Part shown: one piece after another, positions 9,115 to 18,104 of the stretch
How positions within the stretch are numbered: position 1 is the stretch's first letter
Layout of the letters: the number at the start of each line of letters is the position of its first letter
Assembly: GCF_022640935.1 (NCBI RefSeq)
Contig: NZ_JALCCV010000015.1
Location: forward strand, 1-45,593
Origin: Bifidobacterium sp.
GTDB taxonomy: Bacteria; Actinomycetota; Actinomycetes; Actinomycetales; Bifidobacteriaceae
DNA: 45,593 nucleotides
Direction of reading: 5' to 3'
The notes under the pieces: generated by a model
Told to the model about the DNA's origin: nothing
What the model saw: the letters and a program-made list of their open reading frames with translations, nothing else
The model's database searches: none
Position numbers and translations under genes: made by a program

Positions 9115-9960
9115 TCACTCGAACAGGGCAGCGTCGAAGGATGGGTAGCCGCAGGCCAGCGCCAGCGCAGCACGCGATGCGGCCAGACGGGAGAGCGCGC
9201 GCAGGGTGTTCGTGCGTGTGGCAGTCGAATCTCCAGGCATGCCGGCCGTGTCTTGCGCTTTGTTGGCGAGATCGTCCACGCCGGCAATCTCCTCGCGGGC
9301 GCAGCCGATTTCAACCGCGGCCATCGTCGGCGCCCTGAGCCCGGTGCTGTCGTCGATGACCGTGTCCGGAGCGGCAATCAAACGGCTGAGGGAATAGACC
9401 TTCTGCCGAGGATCCACGATGCCCCTGATAGCTGCCGATGCCAGCGAGAACAGTCGTGAAGCGGTTGCCTTGTGGTCGTCACTGATTGAGAGCGAAGCAT
9501 ACGGGGATTTGCGCGCGGCAAGAAATTCAACGGCGAAGCCCGCCCGGTCCTCGGCCAGTATCACGGCTCGGAGCGTTCGCGAATCAGCGTCCATGCCCGT
9601 CACAGCGTCAAACCCGCCGCGAGGAGTGCCGGGGGCGGCGTATGCTGCGCCTACTGAAGCAGCCAAAGCCTGCGCCATGTATTGCGCCTGCGCAGCGCGT
9701 AACGTGCCTTCGTCGAAGCGCTGCGCGCAGGTCGCCGCCACTTCAGTCCATCGCCTGCCTGCCGCAGCAGCTGCGAAGAAGCGCACCAGTCGCGGATTTC
9801 GCGTGCCCATGGCGGCTTGCGCGGTGCTGGCCGACTGGTACGCGCGTCCACACGGGGTCGCGTTTATGCCGGCTTCGGCCCGGCCTTCCAACCGCGGGGA
9901 TGCGCACGCCGCCAATGAGACCAGCAGGCATAGCGCTGGTACGCTGGCAAGCGCGCGCAT
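9115..9960 (-). CDS. Putative lipoprotein of unknown function
   Basis: 281-aa protein with a lipoprotein signal: a basic start, a hydrophobic stretch ALCLLVSLAAC, and the lipobox cysteine at about residue 19. The mature part is Ala-rich and helical with scattered cysteines (TPCGRAY, TCAQRF, IGCAREE, LACGYP) that could form disulfides outside the cell. I recognise no domain. I chose ATG 9960 because it gives a compact signal peptide; in-frame ATGs at 9981 and 10005 (the latter with a close AGAGG) would only lengthen the n-region. It is divergent from nusA and its expression is probably independent. Confidence 0.7.
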   Translation of the reverse strand: MRALASVPALCLLVSLAACASPRLEGRAEAGINATPCGRAYQSASTAQAAMGTRNPRLVRFFAAAAAGRRWTEVAATCAQRFDEGTLRAAQAQYMAQALAASVGAAYAAPGTPRGGFDAVTGMDADSRTLRAVILAEDRAGFAVEFLAARKSPYASLSISDDHKATASRLFSLASAAIRGIVDPRQKVYSLSRLIAAPDTVIDDSTGLRAPTMAAVEIGCAREEIAGVDDLANKAQDTAGMPGDSTATRTNTLRALSRLAASRAALALACGYPSFDAALFE

Positions 9961-10084
9961 GAGATGTCGTTCGCCATGCATGAGGAGAACCGGAAGTGTC
10001 TGCATAGACCTCTAGACTAATGAACGATTATGACCAAGTGGGGCGCAGCGCTCGGCTCAATAACTTCATAGGAGGTCTTGCACC

Positions 10085-11155
10085 ATGCAATTGGACCTGA
10101 CAGGAATCCACCAGTTGGCTGCTGGACAGGGGATTGATGCCGAAACGGTCGACGCCGCGCTTGCTGAGGCGCTGCGGCTCGCCTATCTTCAAACGCCGAA
10201 ATCCTCGAAACACGCCCGCGTCGAGCTTGATGATCGTGCGGGAACCTTCACGGTATGGGCGCGCGATGAGATCGAAGCCGAACTTACCGAGGATACCCCG
10301 CACCCTGCTTCCGGTCTCGGCGAGGAATACGACGACACGCCCAAGGGATTCGGGCGCTTGGCAGCCGCCACGGCCCGCCAGGTCATCACCCAGCTGTTCC
10401 GCAGCGCGGAAGACGAGAAGATCTTTGGTGCCTTCTCGGGCCAGCGTGGCAACCTCATCACTGGTGTCGTGCAACAGGACGCCAAGGACCCGGCCAATGT
10501 TCATGTCGCCGTGGGCGAGGTGGAGGCTATTCTGCCCAGACGCGAGCAGGTGCCGGGCGAGCGTTACCGCCATGGCGATCGCATTCGCGTCTACGTCGTC
10601 AATGTGGCGCGCGGGCTCAAAGGCCCCGAGATCATTGTCTCGCGTTCGCACCCCGAACTGGTGCGTCGGCTGTTCGAACGTGAAGTCCCCGAGCTGGTCT
10701 CGGGAGCCGTATCGATCATGGCCATCGCGCGCGAAGCCGGCGCCCGCACCAAAATCGCCGTGCATGCGAACACCGAAGGCGTCAACCCCAAGGGCGCGCT
10801 GATCGGGCCGGGAGGCGCGCGCGTGCGCGCGGTCATGGAGAACCTGGGGCCGGAGAAGATCGATATCGTCGATTGGTCCAAGGACCCGGCGCAGTTCGTC
10901 GCTTCCGCACTTTCGCCGGCGATAGCCACCGGCGTGCAGGTCGTCAGTGACAAGAGCAAGACCGCCATCGCGTATATCCATGACGATCAGCTTTCGCTGG
11001 CCATCGGCAAAGAAGGGCAGAACGCCCGGCTTGCCGCCAAGCTCACTGGTTGGAAGATTGGCATCGAATCCAGCGAAGCCCATGCGGCGAAGCTGGCCGC
11101 CGAGCAGAAGGCCACGCAGGGCGCCGAGCAGCAGAAGCCGCAAGAGCAGGCGTGA
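10085..11155 (+). CDS. nusA: Transcription termination/antitermination protein NusA
   Basis: RNA polymerase-associated factor for pausing, termination and antitermination. Residues 1 to about 125 are the N-terminal polymerase-binding domain. An S1-like domain follows at about 130-200 (GVVQQDAKDPANVHVAVG), then two KH domains containing GALIGPGGARVRAVMENLG and LSLAIGKEGQNARLAAKLTGWK. The length of 356 aa fits actinobacterial NusA, which lacks the acidic repeats of E. coli. AGGAGG at 10070-10075 supports ATG 10085. No rimP gene lies upstream and no ylxR gene lies between it and infB, unlike many Actinobacteria. Confidence 0.97.
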   Translation: MQLDLTGIHQLAAGQGIDAETVDAALAEALRLAYLQTPKSSKHARVELDDRAGTFTVWARDEIEAELTEDTPHPASGLGEEYDDTPKGFGRLAAATARQVITQLFRSAEDEKIFGAFSGQRGNLITGVVQQDAKDPANVHVAVGEVEAILPRREQVPGERYRHGDRIRVYVVNVARGLKGPEIIVSRSHPELVRRLFEREVPELVSGAVSIMAIAREAGARTKIAVHANTEGVNPKGALIGPGGARVRAVMENLGPEKIDIVDWSKDPAQFVASALSPAIATGVQVVSDKSKTAIAYIHDDQLSLAIGKEGQNARLAAKLTGWKIGIESSEAHAAKLAAEQKATQGAEQQKPQEQA

Positions 11156-11355
11156 GACGCACGGGGACAGGGCGCTGAACAATACGCTTGTAACGCATTG
11201 ACAGGCCTGGCAATGGACGCAATCCAGCATCTCGAGTATGCTGAATGCGGTAATTCGCGAGCGCATGCACACCGCATGCGTCTTGTGGCATGGAGACGAG
11301 GTAACACAATCATGGTCGCACGATGAAACAGAGTAGGCTCGCCGTCATCGAAAGC

Positions 11356-11379
11356 TGACCGCGCATGTACGCGCGGTCA
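11356..11379 (+). promoter_or_regulatory. Hairpin in the infB leader
   Basis: TGACCGCGC (11356-11364) pairs perfectly with GCGCGGTCA (11371-11379) around a 6-nt loop, ending about 8 nt before the AGGAG ribosome binding site of infB. It could affect infB translation or mRNA stability. It has no T tract, so a terminator is unlikely. Confidence 0.45.
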
Positions 11380-11400
11380 CTGGAATTAGGAGAAAACTGA

Positions 11401-14259
11401 GTGGCAAAACAGCGCGTATATGAATTGGCCAAAGACTTTGGCGTCGACAGCAAGGCGGTCCTTGAGAAACTCAAGGATATGGGTGAGTTTGTCAAATCCG
11501 CCTCATCGACGGTCGAGGCCCCGGTCGTGCGCCGATTGAAGAACGCTTTTGCGGGGTCTGAACCGCAGAAGACCGATACCCGTAAACCGGGCGCCGGCGC
11601 ATCCAAGGGCGCAACGCCCAACACTGCCAATACGAGCAGGAACGCGGCGCGCAGCTCGTCTGCGAGCCCGACCCCGCAGGGTCGCAGCCAAGAGCGCGGC
11701 GAGACCGCTCGGCCGAGATCATCGGCCAGGCCCGGTGCGCCTAAACCCGCGGCGCATGGCATGCCGCAACGGCAAGGCCAAGGCTCCCACCGTATGGAAT
11801 CGCATGACCGGGATCGGGATCGTGATCGCGGTCAGCAGCGTCCGGATCGGCGTCGCGGCAACGAACCGCGTCCTGCCAATCCAGCGGCGCGCAATTCGGC
11901 ATCACACAATTCCGCGCCCCGCAATCCGCAGGGCGGCAGCCCAACGGCGCAGCCGCGCCCGCATACTTCCGGGCCGCGCCCTGGCAACAATCCCTTCAGC
12001 CGCAAGCAAGGCATGCATACGCCTACGCCAGGCGACATCCCGCGTCCGCATCCGATGGCCCGCCCCACAGTCAACAGCGGCCGTGGCAAGGGCCGCCCGG
12101 GACAGGGCGGACGTGGCGGCTTCAGAGGCCGGCCAGGGCAAGGCGCAGGAACCCAAGGCGCAAGGCCAGGGCAGTGGGGGCACAATCGCCCCGGGCAGGC
12201 CGGCGGCACGTCAGCAGGGCAGGGCGGACGCGGTGGCAGCCGTTTCGGAGCGGGCACTCAGGGAGGCTTCCAAGGGGCTTCCGGCAACAGCAGCGGTCCT
12301 TCGCGCGGCGGTGGCCGCGGGCGCGGCGGCACCGCGGGCGCATTCGGGCGTCAAGGAGGCCGTTCCTCCAAGTCGCGCAAAAACCGTCTCGCGAAACGTC
12401 ATGATTTCGAAGAGATCAAAGCGCCGGTCATCGGCGGCGTGCGCATACCGGCAGGCCACGGACAAATCGTCCGTCTGCGTCAGGGCGCTACGCTCTCTGA
12501 TCTCGCGGAGAAGATCAACGTCAACCCGGCCGCTTTGGTGACTGTGCTCTTCCACTTGGGCGAAATGGCTACGGCCACCCAGTCCTTGGACGAGGCCACT
12601 TTCCAGATTCTGGGCGAGGAAATCGGCTGGAACATCCAGATCGTCTCGGCCGAAGAAGAGGACAAGGAGCTGCTGCAGCAGTTCGACATCAACTTGGACG
12701 ATGAAGAACAGCAGAGCGACGAGGATTTGCAGCCCCGCCCGCCGGTCGTCACCGTCATGGGCCATGTCGACCACGGCAAGACCCGGCTGCTCGACACGAT
12801 CCGCAAAACCAAGGTCGTCGAACGCGAGGCCGGCGGCATCACCCAGCGCATCGGCGCCTATCAGGTCACCGTCAAAGTCGAGGACGAGGAACGCAAGATC
12901 ACTTTCCTCGATACCCCTGGCCATGAAGCCTTCACCGCCATGCGTGCGCGTGGCGCCGAACTGACCGATATCGCAGTGCTGGTCGTGGCGGCGGATGACG
13001 GCGTGATGCCGCAGACCGTCGAGGCCATCAACCATGCGCAGGCTGCCAATGTGCCGATCGTCGTCGCGGTCAACAAGATTGATGTGCCCGGCGCCAACCC
13101 CGAGAAGGTGCGGGGCCAGCTCACCGAATTCAGCCTCGTGCCCGAGGAATACGGCGGCAACACCATGTTCGTCGACATTTCGGCCAAACTGGGTACGAAC
13201 GTCGACAAGCTGCTCGAGGCCGTGGTGCTTACGGCGGACGCCGAGCTCGACTTGCAGGCGAACCCGGATATGGACGCGCGCGGAGCCACCGTCGAGGCCC
13301 GCCTCGACAAGGGCCGCGGCGCTGTGGCGACCGTGCTGGTACAGTCCGGCACGCTGCATGTCGGCGACGCCATCGTGGCAGGCACCTCCTACGGTCGCGT
13401 CCGCGCGATGATGGACGAAAACGGCACGCAGATGTCCGAGGCTGCGCCGTCCACGCCAGTTCAGGTGCTGGGACTCACCTCCGTGCCCACGGCAGGAGAC
13501 CTGTTCCTGGTGGCGTCGGACGACCGTACCGCACGTCAGATCGCCGAAAAGCGCCAGACGAGCGAACGCGCGGCGCAGCTGGCCAAGCGTCGCAAGATCG
13601 TCTCTCTCGAGGGCCTCAAGGAGCAGTTCGCCAAGTCCGAGGTGGATATGCTCAACATTGTCATCAAGGGCGACTCCTCCGGTTCCGTCGAGGCGCTGGA
13701 AGACTCTCTGATGAAGATCGAAGTCTCCGAAGAGGTCGGCATCCAGGTCATCCACCGCGGCGTCGGCGCGATCACGCAGAATGACGTCAACCTGGCGACC
13801 GTCGACAAGGCCGTCATCATCGGCTTCAATGTGCGCCCGAACCGCCAGGTCGCCGATCTGGCCGAACGCGAAGGCGTGGAGATCAAGTATTACTCGATCA
13901 TCTACAAGGCCATCGAAGACATCGAGGCCGCGCTCAAGGGTATGCTCAAGCCGGAGTATGAGGAGGTCACGACCTCGCATTCCGAGATCCGCGAGATCTT
14001 CCGTTCCTCCAAGTTCGGCAATATCGCCGGCGTCCTGGTGCAGGATGGCGAAGTCAAGCGCGGCACGAAGTGCCGCATCCTGCGCAACGGCGTCGCCACG
14101 GTCAACGACTTGGAGATCTCCTCGCTGCGTCGCTTCAAAGACGACGTGCAGTCGGTCAAGGAAGGCTTCGAGGCCGGCATCAATCTCGGCACGTTCAACG
14201 ACATTGAGATGGGCGACATCATCGAAACCTTTGAGATGCGCGAGATCGAACGGCAGTAG
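11401..14259 (+). CDS. infB: Translation initiation factor IF-2
   Basis: GTPase that brings fMet-tRNA to the 30S subunit and promotes subunit joining. Residues 2-50 form the first IF2-N helical domain. Residues about 55-330 are a long Gly/Arg/Pro/Gln-rich disordered stretch typical of Actinobacteria. A second IF2-N-like domain follows at about 340-430. The GTP-binding domain has GHVDHGKT (about 454-461), DTPGHEAF (about 504) and NKID (about 558). The C-terminal domains end [12 protein letters not shown] 11401 follows AGGAG at 11389-11393. At 952 aa it is normal for the group. The gap to rbfA holds a large folded element. Confidence 0.98.
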   Translation: MAKQRVYELAKDFGVDSKAVLEKLKDMGEFVKSASSTVEAPVVRRLKNAFAGSEPQKTDTRKPGAGASKGATPNTANTSRNAARSSSASPTPQGRSQERGETARPRSSARPGAPKPAAHGMPQRQGQGSHRMESHDRDRDRDRGQQRPDRRRGNEPRPANPAARNSASHNSAPRNPQGGSPTAQPRPHTSGPRPGNNPFSRKQGMHTPTPGDIPRPHPMARPTVNSGRGKGRPGQGGRGGFRGRPGQGAGTQGARPGQWGHNRPGQAGGTSAGQGGRGGSRFGAGTQGGFQGASGNSSGPSRGGGRGRGGTAGAFGRQGGRSSKSRKNRLAKRHDFEEIKAPVIGGVRIPAGHGQIVRLRQGATLSDLAEKINVNPAALVTVLFHLGEMATATQSLDEATFQILGEEIGWNIQIVSAEEEDKELLQQFDINLDDEEQQSDEDLQPRPPVVTVMGHVDHGKTRLLDTIRKTKVVEREAGGITQRIGAYQVTVKVEDEERKITFLDTPGHEAFTAMRARGAELTDIAVLVVAADDGVMPQTVEAINHAQAANVPIVVAVNKIDVPGANPEKVRGQLTEFSLVPEEYGGNTMFVDISAKLGTNVDKLLEAVVLTADAELDLQANPDMDARGATVEARLDKGRGAVATVLVQSGTLHVGDAIVAGTSYGRVRAMMDENGTQMSEAAPSTPVQVLGLTSVPTAGDLFLVASDDRTARQIAEKRQTSERAAQLAKRRKIVSLEGLKEQFAKSEVDMLNIVIKGDSSGSVEALEDSLMKIEVSEEVGIQVIHRGVGAITQNDVNLATVDKAVIIGFNVRPNRQVADLAEREGVEIKYYSIIYKAIEDIEAALKGMLKPEYEEVTTSHSEIREIFRSSKFGNIAGVLVQDGEVKRGTKCRILRNGVATVNDLEISSLRRFKDDVQSVKEGFEAGINLGTFNDIEMGDIIETFEMREIERQ

Positions 14260-14387
14260 AGTGCATCCGCTGTGTTGAAAGGGAGGGATGCTGCTGGGCA
14301 TGCTGGGCCGTTAGGCGGGTAGCCCCGTGGGTTGTCCGTAGGCGAAGTGAGCAGCGGCTAAGGCTGCGAGGCCGCGTAGCGGAGGAC

Positions 14388-14483
14388 GCTCTGCCGGAAA
14401 AGAAAAGGCATTGCCCGGCACATTCCAAGGCCGTTCGGACGGCCATGCAGTCTGGCAACGCCTACTTACTTTTCCGGCAGAGC
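14388..14483. repeat. Large nested stem-loop between infB and rbfA
   Basis: A perfect 15-bp inverted repeat, GCTCTGCCGGAAAAG at 14388-14402 with its complement at 14469-14483, encloses 66 nt that fold further. GGCATTGCC pairs with GGCAACGCC with one mismatch, and an apical GGCCGT/ACGGCC hairpin has a 4-nt loop. The right arm is followed by a T-rich stretch (CATCTTTCGTTCTT). It may be an attenuating terminator, a structured leader RNA or a MITE/REP-like repeat. The pairing is visible; the role is inferred. Confidence 0.7.
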
Positions 14484-14535
14484 TCATCTTTCGTTCTTAT
14501 CGCACAATTTTCACAGACAATATAGGGAGCTTCTT

Positions 14536-15132
14536 ATGGCGGGAACTAATCCGCGCGCGGCGCGGGTAGCCAAACTCGTCCAGCGAGTCATCGCCGCTGC
14601 CATCGAGACGCAGCTGCATGATCAGCGCCTGGCCAATGTGACCATCACCGAGGTGCGTGTCACCAACGACTTGCAAATCGCGCGCGTCTACTGGACCCAG
14701 CTGGGCGATGAGGGCAAGGAACAAGGTGAGCGCAAGCGCGCTACCCAGGCATTGCGGCAGGCGAAAGGGCGATTGCGCGCCGCCGTCGGCGCCAAGGCCG
14801 GGTTGCGGCTTACGCCGGAGGTGCAATTCATCTACGACGAAGTGCCCAGCGAGGCGCATGAGATCGAAGACATTCTCATCACTGCGCGCAAACGCGATGA
14901 GGAGCTCGCCAAGTCGCGCGCCAACGCACAGTATGCCGGAGACGAAGATCCCTATTGGCATGACGATGAGCCGGATGACGAATCGGAAGACGAGGCAGGA
15001 ACCGGCGGAATCGATGACGAATCCGGCGACGCTGATGGTTTCAGCGACTGGGGCGCCGATTCTGGCGTAGTCGGTTCCGAGGCGGTTTCCGGTGCCGACG
15101 TCTCTGCTCACGAGGCGTCAGCCGCGCGATGA
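14536..15132 (+). CDS. rbfA: 30S ribosome-binding factor RbfA
   Basis: Assembly factor that binds the immature 30S subunit near helix 1 of 16S rRNA. Residues 1 to about 125 form the KH-like domain: the N-terminus is AGTNPRAARVAKLVQRV, then VTITEVRVTNDLQIARVYWT and LRLTPEVQFIYDE. From about 130 there is an acidic Asp/Glu/Gly/Ser-rich tail, so 198 aa is long for RbfA; such tails occur in bifidobacteria. AGGGAG at 14524-14529 precedes ATG 14536. The stop overlaps the truB start by 4 nt (ATGA), which suggests translational coupling. Confidence 0.95.
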   Translation: MAGTNPRAARVAKLVQRVIAAAIETQLHDQRLANVTITEVRVTNDLQIARVYWTQLGDEGKEQGERKRATQALRQAKGRLRAAVGAKAGLRLTPEVQFIYDEVPSEAHEIEDILITARKRDEELAKSRANAQYAGDEDPYWHDDEPDDESEDEAGTGGIDDESGDADGFSDWGADSGVVGSEAVSGADVSAHEASAAR

Positions 15133-16298
15133 CGCCAACATCTCGGGCTGATTCAGGGCTGCTTGTCATCGACAAGCCGAAGGGTGTGACCAGCCACGAT
15201 GTGGTGGCAGCGGTGCGTTCGATCCTGCATATCAAGCGGGTCGGGCATGCCGGAACGCTTGACCCGATGGCTACCGGCGCGCTGATCGTCGGATTCGGCC
15301 ATGCCACGCGGCTGCTCAATGTCATCGTGGAGCATGACAAGACCTACGAGGCGACGATCAGGCTCGGCATGGCAACGACCACCGATGACGCCGAAGGCGA
15401 ACCGATTGCGACGAGTCCTGTGGCTGACTGCGACGTGATCGACCAGGCAACGGTGGAACAGACCATCCGGGAGCATTTGCTCGGGGTGATCGACCAGGTG
15501 CCGAGCGCATACTCTGCCATCAAAATCGACGGCAGGCGCGCCTACGACCTTGCCCGGCAAGGTATGGACGTCAAGCTGCACGCCCGCCCGATCACTGTCA
15601 GCGCTTTCGATGTCCTCGCCATGCGGCGTGTGCCCGGCACGAATTCACGTCCAGATTCTCATTCGCTTCCCAACACGGCATCCGGCATGGCCTCGAACGA
15701 GGCTCCTGAACATGGCATAGGCAATGAGATGCCTGGCATGGCTTCCAACGCGGTTTTCCGGGCGCAGCCGGCAACGGAACCAGAAACCGAGGAAACGGCG
15801 AGCGGCAACCTGATCGATCTCGACGTGCGGGTGACCTGCTCGGCTGGCACATATATCCGCGCTCTGGCCCGCGATCTTGGGCGCGAGCTCGGCGTCGGCG
15901 GGTACTTGACGGCTTTGCGCCGCATCCGCGTCGGCAGGTTTCAGGTCGCTGCACCGAACGTTGTGTCCGCCCGCACTGTGCCTAGGACCTACACCAATCG
16001 CGAGGGCAACGAGGTGACGCGCAATAAGGCTGTGCTCGACTGCGATGCGGACGGGTTGCGTTCCTGCGCGATGCCGATGCTCGAGGCCGCGCGGGCTGCC
16101 CTGCCGACTATCGCGATAACGCAGGAGCTGGCGCGCGATCTGCGCTTCGGCAGACGCATCGCGGTGCGCGTCGAGTCGACGACTGCAGCGTACGTGCCAT
16201 CGAGCGGCGAAGTGATAGCGCTCCTCGAACCGGTGGATGCCGGCGGCGACGCCGGCACGGGCCTCGCCAAGCCTGTGGTCGTCTTCCCCGCCGATTGA
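15129..16298 (+). CDS. truB: tRNA pseudouridine(55) synthase TruB
   Basis: Makes pseudouridine 55 in the T-loop of tRNAs. The catalytic aspartate is in GHAGTLDPMATG (about residues 38-49), and the N-terminal LLVIDKPKGVTSHDVV motif is canonical. The second half of the catalytic domain has CSAGTYIRALARDLGRELG. An insertion at about 165-222, between two core segments, is hydrophilic and contains a GMASN motif twice; it explains the length of 389 aa against about 300 usual. It starts within the rbfA stop and is followed after 44 bp by ribF, the usual truB-ribF order. Confidence 0.95.
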   Translation: MTPTSRADSGLLVIDKPKGVTSHDVVAAVRSILHIKRVGHAGTLDPMATGALIVGFGHATRLLNVIVEHDKTYEATIRLGMATTTDDAEGEPIATSPVADCDVIDQATVEQTIREHLLGVIDQVPSAYSAIKIDGRRAYDLARQGMDVKLHARPITVSAFDVLAMRRVPGTNSRPDSHSLPNTASGMASNEAPEHGIGNEMPGMASNAVFRAQPATEPETEETASGNLIDLDVRVTCSAGTYIRALARDLGRELGVGGYLTALRRIRVGRFQVAAPNVVSARTVPRTYTNREGNEVTRNKAVLDCDADGLRSCAMPMLEAARAALPTIAITQELARDLRFGRRIAVRVESTTAAYVPSSGEVIALLEPVDAGGDAGTGLAKPVVVFPAD

Positions 16299-16342
16299 TT
16301 CGCTGGTATTGTTAACGCCGTAACAAGACACGATGAGGAACT

Positions 16343-17545
16343 ATGAATATCACCTTTTTAACACCCGATGAGAATGGTCTGGTCGACTGGCCCACGTTGA
16401 GCACATCCAAGAAGTCCGTGGTCACGGTCGGCGGTTTCGACGGCATGCATCGGGGGCATCGCGCGGTGATCGAGCGGGTGGTGGAACTGGCCAAGGCGAC
16501 CGGATCCTTCTCCGTGGCCATCATGTTCGATCCGCGTCCCAGCGTGGTTCACCGTTATGCGGCGGCCCATTATAACAGCGAGCCCGGTCCCGACTTCCGC
16601 GACTCCGATGCGCTGACCTCAGCCAACCAGCGCATACGGGTGATGCGCGAGCTCGGCGTCGATCATGTGCTGGTCGTGCGCTACTCGTTGGCGTTCGCGG
16701 CGAAATCCTTCCGGTTCTTCCTCGGCCAGCTGGTCGGCAAACTCGGCATGCGCACGATCGTGCTGGGCGCGGATGCGGCCATGGGCGCGAACCGGACCGG
16801 TGACGTCAAAGCCATCGAGAACCTTGCGCAGGCCACTGGCGTGTTCGAACTCGATGTCGTCGATGATCGAGGCCCCGGCTATGTGCGGATCCCGGCAACC
16901 ATCGTCCCGCAGGCGCCGGTGGAGCCCGGAGAGCCCGTCGACCCGGCCGAAGGCATGACCAAAGCCGAGCTGCGCGCATGGAGCAAGGAGCACCAAGGCC
17001 GCAAAGTCCGCGTATGGAGCTCCTCGAACGTGCGCTACCTGCTGTCGCAGGGGCGTGTCCGGGACGCCGGCAGAATTCTTGGGTGCTCCTATGGCATCGA
17101 AGGTATTGTGGTGCATGGCGAGAACAGCGGTGTCGACCGTATCGGATTTCCTACGGCGAATCTCGGGCAGACCATTGAAGGCTACCTTCCCGTCGATGGC
17201 GTATATGCCGGGTGGCTGATCGATTTGGGCGAGCCCCAGCAACCCGATGATTCCGTGGCGCCGAGCGAAGAAATGCGTTTGGCTGCGCGCTCGACATGGC
17301 GTTGGCCCGCAGCGATATCCATCGGCACGAAGCCGACATTCAGCGAGACCACCGGCCTCAACGCGCGCGTGGTGGAATCCTACGCCATAACAGACAGGCA
17401 TCTCGATCTGTATGGGCATAAGCTGCGTATCGAATTCGCCGGTTTCCTACGTCCACAGATCAAGTTTGACGGCGTTGACGAACTCAAGGCGGCGCTCGCT
17501 CGTGATGTCGAGGACACGCTGACACTGACGAAGCAGCAGGGCTGA
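16343..17545 (+). CDS. ribF: Bifunctional riboflavin kinase / FAD synthetase
   Basis: Phosphorylates riboflavin to FMN and adenylates FMN to FAD. The N-terminal nucleotidyltransferase domain has the GGFDGMHRGH motif (about residues 31-40). The C-terminal flavokinase domain has RIGFPTANLG (about 268-277) and the ISIGTKPTFSE stretch. A roughly 40-residue acidic insertion (EPGEPVDPAEGMTKAELRAWSKE) lies between the domains, giving 400 aa, somewhat long. GAGGA lies just upstream of ATG 16343. This is the last core gene before the accessory block; in several Actinobacteria radA or other core genes follow closely, so the join after 17545 is a likely insertion edge. Confidence 0.96.
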   Translation: MNITFLTPDENGLVDWPTLSTSKKSVVTVGGFDGMHRGHRAVIERVVELAKATGSFSVAIMFDPRPSVVHRYAAAHYNSEPGPDFRDSDALTSANQRIRVMRELGVDHVLVVRYSLAFAAKSFRFFLGQLVGKLGMRTIVLGADAAMGANRTGDVKAIENLAQATGVFELDVVDDRGPGYVRIPATIVPQAPVEPGEPVDPAEGMTKAELRAWSKEHQGRKVRVWSSSNVRYLLSQGRVRDAGRILGCSYGIEGIVVHGENSGVDRIGFPTANLGQTIEGYLPVDGVYAGWLIDLGEPQQPDDSVAPSEEMRLAARSTWRWPAAISIGTKPTFSETTGLNARVVESYAITDRHLDLYGHKLRIEFAGFLRPQIKFDGVDELKAALARDVEDTLTLTKQQG

Positions 17546-17951
17546 TGCCAGGTCGCTTAATGTCTTGGTCCCATGCCTTTTTTATCTCGTTGATCTCATT
17601 CGTCATTGATTAGTCGTAGTAGTTGTGGTGGCTTGGTGCTTTTTGTTTTGCGTCCTGTGTGTTGTTGACTTGTCATCTTGATGCGTTTCAGCTTTGCAAA
17701 GCTGCTAGAACAAGGCGAACTAAACGAAGCCACCGATGCCGCGAAAGAAACGAGCAAATCATTGGGCACTGTCTATTCGCACGATTTGTAATATCTAGTT
17801 TTACTATATTGTTAACAAATTAGAGACATTAGACATCTGTTAAATTCAGTAAAAGTGCTATCTTCTAAAACAGGTAAATCAATCTATTAATGAGAGAGAT
17901 ACCTGCGAAGTAAATTAATATAATCGTATCATTATTATTAAGGAGTAAAAA
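17546..17951. other. 406-bp intergenic transition from GC-rich core to AT-rich island
   Basis: Base composition falls sharply after about 17560. The region contains a perfect 16-nt palindrome at 17689-17704, an AT-rich stretch at 17790-17870 that may hold the promoter of the peptide operon (no convincing pair of hexamers), and a 6-bp stem (CAGGTA 17871-17876 with TACCTG 17900-17905) in the leader. I see no tRNA, integrase or clear attachment site. Confidence 0.6.
17689..17704. repeat. Perfect 16-nt palindrome upstream of the peptide operon
   Basis: CAGCTTTGCAAAGCTG equals its own reverse complement. It lies about 250 bp upstream of the candidate precursor gene. It could be an operator or a chance palindrome; no second copy was noticed. 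Confidence 0.4.
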
Positions 17952-18095
17952 ATGGAAAAGAAATCTTCCGATTCTACAGTAGTTGAATCAAGCAATAACC
18001 AAGTAAAGGGGGAGAACGAAGAAGAAGAGGTGGTTGTTGTTCCTTTGAAGGATGCTTTGTCGTTTGCCAAAAATAGGGTGAATGTATGCGAGTGA
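17952..18095 (+). CDS. Candidate RiPP precursor peptide, 47 aa
   Basis: Short ORF with an excellent AAGGAG (17940-17945) 6 nt before ATG 17952. The peptide begins MEKKSSDSTVVESS, has a highly acidic middle (ENEEEE, residues 21-26) followed directly by four valines (27-30), and ends in a Lys/Arg-containing segment with a single Cys at position 46, next to the last residue. It lies 9 nt upstream of a radical SAM/SPASM maturase in the same orientation, the standard place for a precursor gene. I recognise no family. Which part is leader and which is core is not evident. The high AT content matches the three genes that follow. That it is translated is well supported; the precursor role is inferred. 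Confidence 0.7.
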   Translation: MEKKSSDSTVVESSNNQVKGENEEEEVVVVPLKDALSFAKNRVNVCE

Positions 18096-18104
18096 GATAG
18101 AATA

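Noticed and set aside
12211..14301. 696-aa minus-strand open frame
   Set aside because: It is the antisense shadow of infB caused by high GC codon use; IF-2 is unambiguous on the plus strand.
17623..17823. 66-aa plus-strand ORF in the ribF-precursor gap
   Set aside because: It starts at GTG without a ribosome binding site, straddles the composition change and has no protein-like pattern.
17890..17913. Seven-codon ORF (MREIPAK) reminiscent in size of the microcin C heptapeptide
   Set aside because: No ribosome binding site, no C-terminal Asn, and the better-supported 47-aa gene follows it.
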